The position numbers and the translations under genes were made by a program. Below, in pieces: positions 6,485-12,436 of a stretch of DNA of 17,029 bases (positions are counted from its first letter, which is position 1; each line of letters begins with the position of its first letter). The notes below the pieces were generated by a model, which worked only from the letters and a program-made list of their open reading frames with translations, did not search any database and was not told the origin of the DNA. The stretch comes from a bacterium (GTDB taxonomy: Bacteria > Patescibacteria > Paceibacteria > UBA9973), in the NCBI GenBank assembly GCA_021813235.1, contig JAKALG010000009.1, positions 1 through 17,029 of the forward strand, read 5' to 3'.

Positions 6485-6850
6485 ATGTTATCACGAGCAA
6501 TTTGGTTAGGATTGCCAGTAGAAACTCGTATGAAGATTGCTACAATCTTTAATATGAAGAAAACAACTGGTACAGAAGTATTTGGTACGAGAGTAGTGTG
6601 TGATGGATATACTGAGGAAAGTTTCCAAGTTATAACCATTGAAAAACTACAAGAAGTTACCGGAAAGAAATCAACAGATTTCTACGAATTATTTAATTTA
6701 TTAGTAAATCAAATCAACGATGAAAAAATCATTGACAGCGTCCCAAGCGAAACAAGCACAGAGGGAGCAACAGAAGAAGGAGCTGGAGTTCCAAGTAAAC
6801 CAGCAAGCGTTAAAAGAAAAACAATTAGCAGAAGCAAAAAGACAGCGTAA
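6485..6850 (+). CDS. Hypothetical head-module protein with Ser/Glu/Lys tail
   Basis: This 121-aa protein has a folded-looking N-terminal part of about 80 residues (LSRAIWLGLPVETRMKIATI, then VVCDGYTEESFQVITIEKLQ and TDFYELFNLLVNQI) and a low-complexity tail rich in Ser, Glu, Gly and Lys. The 3' 131 bases also encode the start of the next protein in the +1 frame; the disordered tail is what one expects where two frames must share bases. It follows the portal by 29 bases that hold a small AT-rich hairpin. Function not recognised; position suggests a head or connector accessory. Confidence 0.6.
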   Translation: MLSRAIWLGLPVETRMKIATIFNMKKTTGTEVFGTRVVCDGYTEESFQVITIEKLQEVTGKKSTDFYELFNLLVNQINDEKIIDSVPSETSTEGATEEGAGVPSKPASVKRKTISRSKKTA

Positions 6851-7208
6851 GATACTTAGAGAAGAAGTATTGCCGGTGTTATTTGATAATTGTGAAAATA
6901 TTATGGATGCAGGTATATTTATGAATACACTTGCAAATGTCATTAGACAATCATTCACTCAGTTAATGGGCAAGATGAGAATTGTAGACCTAAAGATTGA
7001 GGATGTGTTAATTGAAGATGAAAAGACAGAGTTTTGGAAAAAAATGTTGTCTATCATTGGACAAGAAACTATTACATCAGCGACAGTTATGATTGAGGGA
7101 TTTCCTAGACTCATTGAGATTATTGTTCAAAATGAGAATAAGAATAGACCCCTCTCAGACATTAAAAGTCAATTAGTAGACGAATTTACCGAGAAAGATG
7201 AAAACTAA
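6720..7208 (+). CDS. Coiled-coil protein, unknown, overlapping its neighbour
   Basis: This 162-aa protein starts with a Q/K/E/A-rich segment of about 55 residues (SLTASQAKQAQREQQKKELE, then ALKEKQLAEAKRQRKILREE) that should form a coiled coil, followed by a more globular part (VLPVLFDNCENIMDAGIFMN and FTQLMGKMRIVDLKIEDVLI). The start at 6720 overlaps the preceding gene by 131 bases. An in-frame ATG at 6903 would shorten the overlap to zero but cuts through what looks like a continuous helix (REEVLPVLFDNCENIMDAG). I keep the long form with moderate confidence. The end overlaps the next gene by 11 bases. No family recognised. Confidence 0.6.
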   Translation: MKKSLTASQAKQAQREQQKKELEFQVNQQALKEKQLAEAKRQRKILREEVLPVLFDNCENIMDAGIFMNTLANVIRQSFTQLMGKMRIVDLKIEDVLIEDEKTEFWKKMLSIIGQETITSATVMIEGFPRLIEIIVQNENKNRPLSDIKSQLVDEFTEKDEN

Positions 7209-7821
7209 TTATAACGAATTATTAAAAAAATCAGCATATACCAAATGGGAGAAGTTTACTCATTGGATTGCATTTCTATTACTTAAAGACAGAATTGAAG
7301 ATGTATTGCAGGATATGCGAGTGGTTGGATTTCAAGAAGGTCATATACAAGGTTTCTCACAAGCTCGTAAGAATAATGAGCAAGGACTCATTGATTTATA
7401 TGAGCAAGGAAAACACGACGGCAGAAAGGAATTATCAGAGAGTTTGGCATCTATAAACCCAGATAATATAATAGATATAGACTTATTAAGTCAGGGCATT
7501 CTTAAGATAGCAGGTGAACAAATAACCGAAGAGGAATTAAAGAATCTTAGAGAAGAAGCTGTATATCTAAAGAACTGTAGAATATGGACATTGTTAGTAG
7601 ACACTATTAAAACAGAAGCTCAAAAGACTATGTTCTATAAATCACAGAACTTTGAGGATATGAGAACGGGTAAAATGATGCTTTATAATTTGAGATTGCT
7701 TGAAATTATCGTGAATAGAGTAGAAAGTTATAAAATAAATAAACCACAAGATGCTGAAACAAGTTATGGGAGAGTGGCAGAATATAACGCGATTGGAAAA
7801 GTTGAGAATAATATGCTATAA
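7198..7821 (+). CDS. Hypothetical helical protein, 207 aa
   Basis: This 207-aa protein starts inside the end of the previous gene. A segment near residues 15-30 (YTKWEKFTHWIAFLLLKDR) is amphipathic rather than a clear membrane span. The second half, including ELKNLREEAVYLKNCRIWTL, KSQNFEDMRTGKMMLYNLRL and LEIIVNRVES, resembles a class of phage proteins with a helical ...W..l..t....A....f.ks..fed...gKMML.NL..LE pattern found in head modules; role unknown. The last codons contain the promoter at 7793-7822, and transcription through the gene would meet the terminator at 7923. Confidence 0.6.
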   Translation: MKTNYNELLKKSAYTKWEKFTHWIAFLLLKDRIEDVLQDMRVVGFQEGHIQGFSQARKNNEQGLIDLYEQGKHDGRKELSESLASINPDNIIDIDLLSQGILKIAGEQITEEELKNLREEAVYLKNCRIWTLLVDTIKTEAQKTMFYKSQNFEDMRTGKMMLYNLRLLEIIVNRVESYKINKPQDAETSYGRVAEYNAIGKVENNML

Positions 7822-7822
7822 T
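7793..7822 (+). promoter_or_regulatory. Promoter in front of the capsid-operon leader
   Basis: TTGGAA at 7793-7798, 18-base spacer, TATAAT at 7817-7822 with TG at 7814-7815 (extended -10). The box overlaps the stop codon of the preceding gene. Expected transcription start is near 7829. Confidence 0.65.
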
Positions 7823-7828
7823 ATAGAC

Positions 7829-7950
7829 GTACGTTACAATTAGGATAACGATGAAAACCCTTTGAGAGGATTACTCCCGAAGGTGAGTGTTTATTTCATC
7901 GTTTCCACTTGCCTTTGGAATTAATCCCCTCAAAACAGGGGATTTTTCTT
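7829..7950 (+). ncRNA. Structured leader or small RNA before the capsid genes
   Basis: Between a promoter (7793-7822) and an intrinsic terminator (7923-7950) lies about 120 nt without a credible gene. Bases 7843-7856 and 7894-7906 form a 13-bp helix with one bulged T (GGA-T-AACGATGAAA with TTTCATCGTTTCC). Inside it CCTT 7859-7862 can pair with AAGG 7880-7883 and GAG 7864-7866 with CTC 7874-7876. A competing 10-bp pairing, AAGGTGAGTG 7880-7889 with CACTTGCCTT 7906-7915 (two G-T), is also possible. This could be a stand-alone phage small RNA, or a leader whose terminator is overcome by antitermination, as in lambda late control. No known riboswitch class is recognised. Confidence 0.55.
7923..7950 (+). 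terminator. Intrinsic terminator upstream of the capsid operon
   Basis: AATCCCCT (7923-7930) pairs perfectly with AGGGGATT (7937-7944) around CAAAAC, followed by a T-rich tail (7943-7950, TTTTTCTT). It is the strongest terminator in the window and sits 68 bases before the scaffold gene. Confidence 0.85.
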
Positions 7951-8017
7951 GGTGGTAGAAGCGTCAAAACCACTTAAAATAAATAACTGTGGTCGGCAGT
8001 AACCGACTTAAAACAAT
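7951..8017 (+). promoter_or_regulatory. 5' region of the scaffold gene with two small hairpins
   Basis: GTGGT 7952-7956 can pair with ACCAC 7969-7973, and GTCGG 7992-7996 pairs with CCGAC 8003-8007 around CAGTAA, ten bases before the ATG. No Shine-Dalgarno and no clear promoter are seen here, so the capsid genes seem to depend on transcription coming through the upstream terminator. Confidence 0.4.
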
Positions 8018-8548
8018 ATGGACGAACAAAACAAAGGAGTTGAAACAACGAACGAACAGGCTCCAGTCGTTCAAGAACCTGATTATAAAGCCCTCTATGA
8101 GCAAGAGAAAGCTGAAAAAGCAAAGATTGCTGAAGATAGAGATAATTATAAAAATGGTTTGTTGAAAGCAAAGGGTTATTCAGTAAACGATGCGACAGGA
8201 GACAAACTTCCAGATGTTCCGAGTGTTGAAGAAATCGTTAAGAAAGTTCTTGATGAAAAATCTTCCACAAGTCAATCGGAGTCTGAAGAAGTGCGCAAAC
8301 TTCGTGAAGAAGTTAAAATCAAAGACGAAGTTATTGTCTCGCTATCTAACCGTTCACAAGTGAATACAGCAACCTCAGGAGGTTCATCAAGTGAAAAAGA
8401 AATCACAAACACTAAAGGAGCTTCATATTGGACACAAGAACAAGAAGCTGCACTACGAGCAAAAGGATTAAATCCTGATATTGTAGCAAAGGTAGCTCAA
8501 AATCCTAGTGGGAATATGAACATCAGTCCACTTCTGAATAAAAAATAG
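8018..8548 (+). CDS. Probable capsid scaffolding protein
   Basis: This 176-aa acidic, polar protein lies just before the decoration-like and major capsid genes, the usual place for a scaffold. Residues 1-25 are acidic and disordered, 25-50 (YKALYEQEKAEKAKIAEDRD) and about 90-115 (ESEEVRKLREEVKIKDEVIV) are predicted coiled coils, and the centre is Ser/Thr-rich linker. The C-terminus (SYWTQEQEAALRAKGLNPDI, then PSGNMNISPLLNKK) is a compact motif suited to binding capsid subunits. No protease motif is present. Scaffolds diverge quickly, so the call rests on composition and position. Confidence 0.6.
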   Translation: MDEQNKGVETTNEQAPVVQEPDYKALYEQEKAEKAKIAEDRDNYKNGLLKAKGYSVNDATGDKLPDVPSVEEIVKKVLDEKSSTSQSESEEVRKLREEVKIKDEVIVSLSNRSQVNTATSGGSSSEKEITNTKGASYWTQEQEAALRAKGLNPDIVAKVAQNPSGNMNISPLLNKK

Positions 8549-8580
8549 ATAGAATGCGCCATTATTAAGAATTAATTAAT

Positions 8581-9066
8581 ATGGCATTAGGAGATATTAA
8601 AGTATTGAGTCCTGCACAATTTGGGGACATCGGTACTAAAAAATATGCCGTAGCTGCTTCAGCCACCTTGATTTATCCTGGTGAGCCAGTAGCGAAAGCA
8701 TTGGCGGGAACTGCGGTTACCCCTATGGCGACCAATAAGCCTGTGGTAGGAACTGACTATCTCGCTGGAATTGCGACTACTACTTCAACCAACACTGCGT
8801 CCGCAGCTGGAACTGTTGAAGTTATGCCCATTGTTCCAAACGTGGTCTACACTATGAAACCAAACGTTGCGACTTCATGGGATACTCAAGCAGAATACGA
8901 TGCACTCGTCGGTTCTCGTGTTTTGATTGATTTGACTGCTGGTTCTTACACTATCTTAGCCTCTGATGGCGCAACTTATGGTTGTGTTATTGAGCCTTTG
9001 GATATTGCAAAGAATCCTGGAGTTGTAGCTTTCTCGTTCCGTAACGGAGTAAACTACCTCGCATAA
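8581..9066 (+). CDS. Capsid decoration-like protein
   Basis: This 161-aa protein is rich in Ala, Thr, Val and Gly and looks all-beta, starting MALGDIKVLSPAQFGDIGTK. It includes ATLIYPGEPVAKALAGTAVT, MPIVPNVVYTMKP and a final VAFSFRNGVNYLA. This make-up and its place between scaffold and major capsid protein match head decoration or stabilisation proteins, which bind the outside of the shell. More C-ending codons are used here than in the flanking genes, as in the major capsid gene, fitting high expression. I cannot name the family with certainty; it could alternatively be another minor head protein. Confidence 0.55.
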   Translation: MALGDIKVLSPAQFGDIGTKKYAVAASATLIYPGEPVAKALAGTAVTPMATNKPVVGTDYLAGIATTTSTNTASAAGTVEVMPIVPNVVYTMKPNVATSWDTQAEYDALVGSRVLIDLTAGSYTILASDGATYGCVIEPLDIAKNPGVVAFSFRNGVNYLA

Positions 9067-9085
9067 TAAACTAAGATAAAAAAAT

Positions 9086-10009
9086 ATGTTTACAGAAGCA
9101 CAAAACTTAGCAATTACGCGAACGGAGCTTGATACCGTATTCTTCCAAGAATTTGAGTATGATGCTACGTTTCCTGGAATTGCAACTGCACGAACTGCAG
9201 AACTCTTCAAACCATTGAACACCACTCATTCAGCATATATTGAACAAGTATATAAAGGAGTTGGATTGTTTGATAATATTGGAGAAACCACCACTGTTCC
9301 TCTTTCAACCCCAGCTGCTGCGAATAAGATGACTATTCCAGTATTGGATTTTGCGAAAGGAATTGAATTGTCAAAGAACCTCTTTGACGACAATATGCAC
9401 GGAGTATGGGCACGTACTGTTACTGATTTTGCGACAAAAGCTCGCATCTCTCAGGATGACAATGCGTTCAAATTCTTCCGTGGAGCGTTTACCACTTCAT
9501 TGACTGCAGATGGAGCAGCCTTCATTGGTTCTCACACTCTTATCAATGGACAGACTTACTCAAACGTAATCTCTGGAGCGCTTTCAGATAGCACTTTGTA
9601 CGATGCAATCGTTGCATTGCGTCAGCAACCCGACCAAGCTGGAGTTATCATGGGAAATGTCCCTGCTATCTTGCTTGTTCCTTCAAAATTATTCAAATTA
9701 GCTATTCAGTTGACTGATTCAGCTTTGGTTGCTCAGTCAGCAGAAAACGCTATCAACGTATATCGTTCAGCATACGGAATCACTGTATACACTTCTCCTT
9801 ACTTGGATTTGGCAGCAGGAGGTTCTGATACTGCATGGTTTTTGCTCGCAAAGAATCACTCAGTTACTCGTTTGATTCGTCAGGGAGTAGAAACTAGCTT
9901 GCGTTCATGGGAATACTCAAATAATCGTACTTACTTCTATCAAGCAAACTTCCGTGAAAGCGTATATGCACCAGACTATGTCGGAGCTGTAGGTTCAACT
10001 GGAGTTTAA
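9086..10009 (+). CDS. Major capsid protein (HK97 fold, Mu gpT-like pattern)
   Basis: This 307-aa protein would form the capsid shell. Position after scaffold and decoration genes and several sequence signs support it: an N-terminal helix with FFQEFEYDA, a P-domain region with GSHTLINGQTYSN (about 148-160) followed by a helix (STLYDAIVALRQQPDQAG, 169-186), then ILLVPSKLFKLAIQL (195-209) and WFLLAKNHSV (251-260). The order SHTL-NG, helix, LLVP, late WFLL-strand is typical of HK97-fold capsids of the Mu gpT kind. No N-terminal delta domain or protease cut site is apparent, which fits a separate scaffold gene. The gene uses more C-ending codons (TTC, AAC, CTC) than its neighbours. Confidence 0.88.
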   Translation: MFTEAQNLAITRTELDTVFFQEFEYDATFPGIATARTAELFKPLNTTHSAYIEQVYKGVGLFDNIGETTTVPLSTPAAANKMTIPVLDFAKGIELSKNLFDDNMHGVWARTVTDFATKARISQDDNAFKFFRGAFTTSLTADGAAFIGSHTLINGQTYSNVISGALSDSTLYDAIVALRQQPDQAGVIMGNVPAILLVPSKLFKLAIQLTDSALVAQSAENAINVYRSAYGITVYTSPYLDLAAGGSDTAWFLLAKNHSVTRLIRQGVETSLRSWEYSNNRTYFYQANFRESVYAPDYVGAVGSTGV

Positions 10010-10015
10010 TCTATA

Positions 10016-10045
10016 GGTCGTTATTATTATTAAATTTTTACGACT
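10016..10045 (+). promoter_or_regulatory. Hairpin immediately before a start codon
   Basis: GTCGT at 10017-10021 can pair with ACGAC at 10040-10044, closing an AT-rich loop just before the ATG at 10046. Similar GGTCG-led hairpins precede the starts at 6485 and 8018. Confidence 0.3.
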
Positions 10046-10477
10046 ATGGATAAAAAATATATCGTCGGAGCAATTATCGGAGTTGTAGCAACATTATTGG
10101 TATCGGTTATTGTTAACTTTTCAGGTTCTACATTGGTAGGAGCTGGACAACCTAACAGATTCCCGAATGGCTACATTGATGATGGATATGGTTATTATGT
10201 GAATGGAGTAGAGGTTATTGGTTCTTCACGAACCATTACCGCAGCTGGTATTACCAACACTGGGACATTAACTCAGACTGGTGCAGCTACTCTTTCTGGT
10301 ACTAATTCGTTAACTGGAACTACTACTATTTCGTCAACATTATCAGCTACTAAAGCAAGCACTATTACTTGCTTAAAGACTTATGATGGAGCAACCACAA
10401 CCACAGCATATTACATCTATGCTGATGGAGCGGGGAGTATGGTTTCAACAACTACTAAGCCAGCATTGTGCCCATAA
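10046..10477 (+). CDS. Membrane-anchored or secreted Thr-rich protein
   Basis: This 143-aa protein begins MDKKYIVGAIIGVVATLLVS, a clear hydrophobic signal anchor, followed by a short globular part (NGYIDDGYGYYVNGVEVIGS) and then an unusually Thr/Ser/Gly-rich repeat-like run (ITNTGTLTQTGAATLSGTNS and so on) that would form a beta-helix or fibre-like stalk. The C-terminus has two cysteines (Cys at about 109 and 142) that could form a disulphide outside the cell. It sits right after the major capsid gene, where exported proteins are not expected. It could be a surface adhesin or a fibre made for release with the virion. No family named. Confidence 0.6.
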   Translation: MDKKYIVGAIIGVVATLLVSVIVNFSGSTLVGAGQPNRFPNGYIDDGYGYYVNGVEVIGSSRTITAAGITNTGTLTQTGAATLSGTNSLTGTTTISSTLSATKASTITCLKTYDGATTTTAYYIYADGAGSMVSTTTKPALCP

Positions 10478-10488
10478 TTGTACTCTTA

Positions 10489-10512
10489 CTCAGTCCCTTT
10501 ACTGGGATTGAG
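10489..10512 (+). repeat. Intergenic hairpin
   Basis: CTCAGTCCC (10489-10497) pairs over nine positions, one G-T, with GGGATTGAG (10504-10512) around TTTACT. No T run follows on either strand, so it is not a standard terminator; it might be an RNA processing or pausing site between two exported-protein genes. Confidence 0.4.
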
Positions 10513-10532
10513 ATAAAAGTAAAATTAAAAAA

Positions 10533-10925
10533 ATGTTAAAAACAATAATATATACAATAATAATTTCCGTTGCATTAACTATTGGTATTATAGGTATTAT
10601 AGCAACGGCACAAAAGCCGAGTGTAAGTGCATATGCACCAATCTTATCATTTCAAGATGCGGTTTCTAGCTCAGTATCTATTTCAACGACTACCGCAACT
10701 TCAGTATTGAGTGGATTGAATGCAAATAGAATATATTTACAACTATCAAATGATGGTTCTAGTACCGTATATTGTGGAGCGGGTAATTCCACTTCATCAA
10801 TCGCAGTCAACAAAGGATGGAGACTTGCCACGGGTGAACATCTTACTTTAGACAATGGAAAATACACTGGACAGATATTCTGTATCGGTGTGGGTACTTC
10901 TACATTATCAGTTATAGAAAAGTAA
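10533..10925 (+). CDS. Exported beta-sandwich protein, fibre or decoration-like domain
   Basis: This 130-aa protein has a strong N-terminal hydrophobic segment (LKTIIYTIIISVALTIGIIG, about residues 2-25) and a possible cleavage or anchor before residue 30. From about residue 60 the pattern ANRIYLQLSNDGSSTVYCG, GWRLATGEHLTLDNGKYTG and IFCIGVGTSTLSVIE matches a beta-sandwich domain common in phage proteins, where 'N-GS-PVY', 'I-L--G' and 'YTG-I-AI' strands recur; in phages it is a surface or decoration-type module. Two cysteines lie in neighbouring strands. In those phages the domain normally has no signal sequence, so the N-terminal membrane segment is the odd part. Confidence 0.6.
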   Translation: MLKTIIYTIIISVALTIGIIGIIATAQKPSVSAYAPILSFQDAVSSSVSISTTTATSVLSGLNANRIYLQLSNDGSSTVYCGAGNSTSSIAVNKGWRLATGEHLTLDNGKYTGQIFCIGVGTSTLSVIEK

Positions 10926-10926
10926 T

Positions 10927-11229
10927 ATGAAGCAATACTTGGAAAGCAACTTCAAACTATTAATCAGCTTTGTATCAATAGTAACTATTGGTTTAGTAAG
11001 CATTGTGTATAACAATGCAATAGCAAGAATAAGCGGTGTAGAATCAAGTATTGACGCGACACAAAAGAGCCAGAATGAACTGAAGATAGAGATAGTCCAA
11101 AGGCTCGCGACTATAGAACAATTACAGAAAGACCAACAGGAATGGTTCCAGAATATATCAAAAGCAGTTGGTGCACCACAGATTCATAGTATTATAAACA
11201 CCTCACAGAGTAGTTTAATAAAAAAATAA
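10927..11229 (+). CDS. Small membrane protein with coiled coil
   Basis: This 100-aa protein has one membrane span near residues 9-30 (FKLLISFVSIVTIGLVSIVY) followed by a coiled coil (residues about 38-75, including SIDATQKSQNELKIEIVQRL) and a short polar tail. Such one-span, coiled-coil proteins occur among phage holins, spanin-like and membrane-associated lysis proteins, but no lysis enzyme is nearby and none of the diagnostic motifs is seen. It starts one base after the previous stop (TAATATG) and ends one base before the adaptor gene, so it belongs to the same transcript. Role unknown. Confidence 0.6.
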   Translation: MKQYLESNFKLLISFVSIVTIGLVSIVYNNAIARISGVESSIDATQKSQNELKIEIVQRLATIEQLQKDQQEWFQNISKAVGAPQIHSIINTSQSSLIKK

Positions 11230-11230
11230 A

Positions 11231-12436
11231 ATGTACTCAATCGTAGACGTAAAAAATGATTTAGAGGGAATGCTTCACGGCACAACCTTAAACAAGGTTC
11301 AAAATGTGAATCAGTTATTATATCGGGCAGCTCGTCAAGTGCTCACTGATATTGACCCACAGGAAACAAAGAGAGTTGTTGAAACACCTCCTATATTTTA
11401 TGGTATCTATGATTATACAGGGATTGCAGACTTAAAAGGAAATAAGATAATTGATTTTTATCCACAGATTAATCGTATTAGCGATGATAATCCACGAAGT
11501 CAATATTCTAAGACATTTGATTTAACTAAGACTAGCGTAAAGCCTAGTTTCTCTCTTTCATTTAACAGTGGAGCAAAGACCATTAGAGCAAATCAACCAA
11601 AAACAGATAGGGGAGTTACTATAAATGATATAAATACTATAAATGGTAATGGAGTATGGATTGTCGGTGGCGGAGCTTCAGACTTAGTGGCAAATTATGA
11701 AAGATTTGCGTGGCTTTCAGGATGTTTACAATTTAATTTAACAGGAGCGTCAGGATATATAGAAAATTCAACAATGACCGCAGTTGATTTAACTAACAAT
11801 CTCAATCAGGCTTCTCAATTTTATAAAATATATTTCCCAACTGCCTCGGATATAACAAGTGTTGAATTACGCTGGGGTTCTGATGCTTCTAACTACTGGA
11901 GTGTCACTTCTACTCTTACGCAAGAGGGACTAGCTTTCCAAGACGGATGGAACATTATACAAGCAGATTGGTTGGGTTCTACACAAGTAGGAACTCCCGA
12001 TGTAACTAATGTAAACTATGTGAGGATAACTATAAACACAAATGGAAACGCTCAAACAGGAATCTTTGTATATAAACTAACTTCTCAGATTGGAACGATA
12101 TTTGAGATGAGTTATTATTCAAAATATCTCTTTAGAGATGCTAGTAATGTATGGTATGAAAAAATACCAGATAATGTTGATGAGTCAACTATCTATATAA
12201 ACCTAGATACTGATTCATATAACGTATTCTTATATCAGGCAGCATTACTAGTGTTTCAACAGACCCTCGGGACTATGAACACCTTTGACTATGGATTCAG
12301 CCAACAGGGTTATCAAGAAAACATCAATAGATACCGAGCAATGTATAAGAGCGAAATAATACTTCCGCAGCAACAGTATTATCAACCGGATAATAATAGA
12401 TACAGTAACTTTGTCGGTAGATACTTCTCACGATGA
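11231..12436 (+). CDS. Head-tail adaptor-like protein with inserted beta domain
   Basis: This 401-aa protein begins with a helical region (YSIVDVKNDLEGMLHGTTLN, then NVNQLLYRAARQVLTDIDPQ), a pattern typical of adaptor or tail tubular A-type proteins that dock to the portal. Residues about 165-282 form a separate beta-rich unit (FNLTGASGYIE, YKIYFPTASDITSVELRWGS, GIFVYKL) that resembles a jelly-roll or carbohydrate-binding fold. The frame after it (SKYLFRDASNVWYEKIPDNV) and the last 70 residues return to the helical adaptor part. It overlaps the next gene by four bases (ATGA). Assignment is by layout and position; no catalytic motif. Confidence 0.6.
   Translation: MYSIVDVKNDLEGMLHGTTLNKVQNVNQLLYRAARQVLTDIDPQETKRVVETPPIFYGIYDYTGIADLKGNKIIDFYPQINRISDDNPRSQYSKTFDLTKTSVKPSFSLSFNSGAKTIRANQPKTDRGVTINDINTINGNGVWIVGGGASDLVANYERFAWLSGCLQFNLTGASGYIENSTMTAVDLTNNLNQASQFYKIYFPTASDITSVELRWGSDASNYWSVTSTLTQEGLAFQDGWNIIQADWLGSTQVGTPDVTNVNYVRITINTNGNAQTGIFVYKLTSQIGTIFEMSYYSKYLFRDASNVWYEKIPDNVDESTIYINLDTDSYNVFLYQAALLVFQQTLGTMNTFDYGFSQQGYQENINRYRAMYKSEIILPQQQYYQPDNNRYSNFVGRYFSR

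Noticed and set aside
6485..7208. Programmed -1 frameshift as in tail assembly chaperones
   Set aside because: The second frame is +1, not -1, I see no clear slippery heptamer with a downstream hairpin, and the tail is podovirus-like.
7268..7456. 62-codon + strand frame inside the 207-aa gene
   Set aside because: Alternative-frame shadow; cysteine/lysine-rich text without domain likeness and no start signal.
7843..7915. H-type pseudoknot combining the 13-bp helix with the 7880-7889/7906-7915 pairing
   Set aside because: No linker remains to cross a 13-bp stem, so both cannot form together; treated as competing structures instead.
7829..7950. phi29-type packaging pRNA in the 120-nt structured region
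   Set aside because: Size is similar, but the phage has an ordinary small/large terminase pair, and the RNA ends in an intrinsic terminator; none of the pRNA loop features is recognisable.
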